A stretch of 5,720 bases of DNA from an uncultured Ruminococcus sp. GTDB lineage: Bacteria; Bacillota; Clostridia; Oscillospirales; Acutalibacteraceae. The notes beneath the pieces were generated by a model. The model did not search any database and was not told where the DNA came from. It was given only the letters and a program-made list of their open reading frames with translations. Positions 5,516 to 5,720 of the stretch are shown here, piece after piece (positions within the stretch are counted from its first letter, which is position 1; each line of letters starts with the position of its first letter). Made by a program: the position numbers and the translations under genes. The DNA lies in NCBI GenBank assembly GCA_902783815.1, contig CACZSM010000114.1, forward strand, positions 1-5,720. The letters are read 5' to 3'.

Positions 5516-5720
5516 CACGGCACCGGCGGCGTGCCGCCGCTGTCATTGTTTCTCCTACGCGGCTTCAATAACTCAAATATGGTTATCAACATACATAATA
5601 GTCAAAGTGTCAGGGCATTTCTCCATGTCGGCGTCCGCCGACAATGGTGCTATGCACACAACGCATCTTCGATGCCGGCGCAGTTTTGGCATAGCCAAGT
5701 AATTTTCCAATGCCATAAAA
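5516..5720. repeat. Hairpin-rich intergenic stretch without a convincing gene
   Basis: The 306 bases from 5415 to the window edge hold the operon promoter and then this stretch, with locally high G+C. Five inverted repeats follow one another. They are CGGCGGC/GCCGCCG (5524-5530, 5533-5539), TGTCGGCG/CGCCGACA (5626-5633, 5636-5643), GTGC/GCAC (5647-5650, 5654-5657), GCATC/GATGC (5663-5667, 5671-5675) and TTGGC/GCCAA (5686-5690, 5694-5698). Loops are two or three bases. The second can be extended by CCAT/ATGG with a single bulged A at 5643. The element probably continues past the window. Short open frames exist on the minus strand (5573-5716, 47 residues; 5460-5546, 28 residues), but neither resembles a known protein. 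It may be a dispersed palindromic repeat or part of a structured RNA. Confidence 0.45.

Noticed and set aside
5524..5539. CGGCGGC/GCCGCCG hairpin as a terminator
   Set aside because: Neither strand has a T-run directly after the stem. The T-rich stretch on the plus strand lies before the hairpin, and the minus-strand continuation is A-rich.
5460..5546. 28-codon minus-strand frame with AGGAG 5 bases before its ATG
   Set aside because: It runs through the G+C-rich hairpin into the -35 and -10 boxes of the operon promoter. Its sequence is dominated by Arg and Lys from the repeat, so a chance frame is more likely than a peptide gene.
1..5720. Mobile element, phage, CRISPR, toxin-antitoxin or defence system
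   Set aside because: No transposase, integrase, regularly spaced repeats, or nuclease and toxin motifs were found, and every substantial gene has a family or lipoprotein signature of ordinary cell functions.

Overview
The window looks like a chromosomal stretch from a low-to-moderate G+C clostridial Firmicute. The best guess is Ruminococcus or a close relative in the Oscillospiraceae. The grounds are strong purine-rich ribosome binding sites, sigma-A-type promoters, AT-rich spacers, a NrdR repressor of the usual Firmicute length, a Gram-positive-style lipoprotein, and a G+C-rich intergenic repeat of a type I recall from that group. The genus is inference, not read directly from the sequence.

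Layout. Bases 1-160 are non-coding and hold two tight hairpins that look like a dispersed repeat, then an AT-rich inverted repeat. A good promoter (171-199) leads into nnr (242-1771, +), the bifunctional NAD(P)H-hydrate repair enzyme. After a 101-base spacer comes a small lipoprotein of unassigned family (1873-2361, +) that starts at TTG. A convergent junction (2362-2493) holds a strong intrinsic terminator for the opposite strand and a weak hairpin plus T-run for the forward strand.

The rest of the coding sequence is one four-gene minus-strand operon read from about 5463 down to 2494. It starts from a good promoter (5470-5498). In transcription order it holds a xylose-isomerase-like TIM-barrel protein (5414-4617), nrdR (4620-4165, overlapping by ATGA), an amidohydrolase of the Amidohydro_2 type (4152-3337), and a PHP-domain histidinol-phosphatase-like phosphoesterase (3306-2494). 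It ends at the terminator at 2372-2439. The right edge (5516-5720) has no convincing gene but carries five short perfect or near-perfect inverted repeats in under 200 bases.

How the genes fit together. The forward pair is a metabolite-repair enzyme and a surface lipoprotein, reminiscent of the Firmicute neighbourhood that puts nnr/acpS and a LolA-like lipoprotein near alr. The reverse operon combines the ribonucleotide-reductase repressor NrdR with three unrelated metal-dependent barrel enzymes. Their joint substrate, if there is one, cannot be read from the sequence. No mobile element, CRISPR array, tRNA or rRNA was seen. Most of the window is ordinary housekeeping; the points worth a second look are the composition of the NrdR operon and the hairpin-rich edges.
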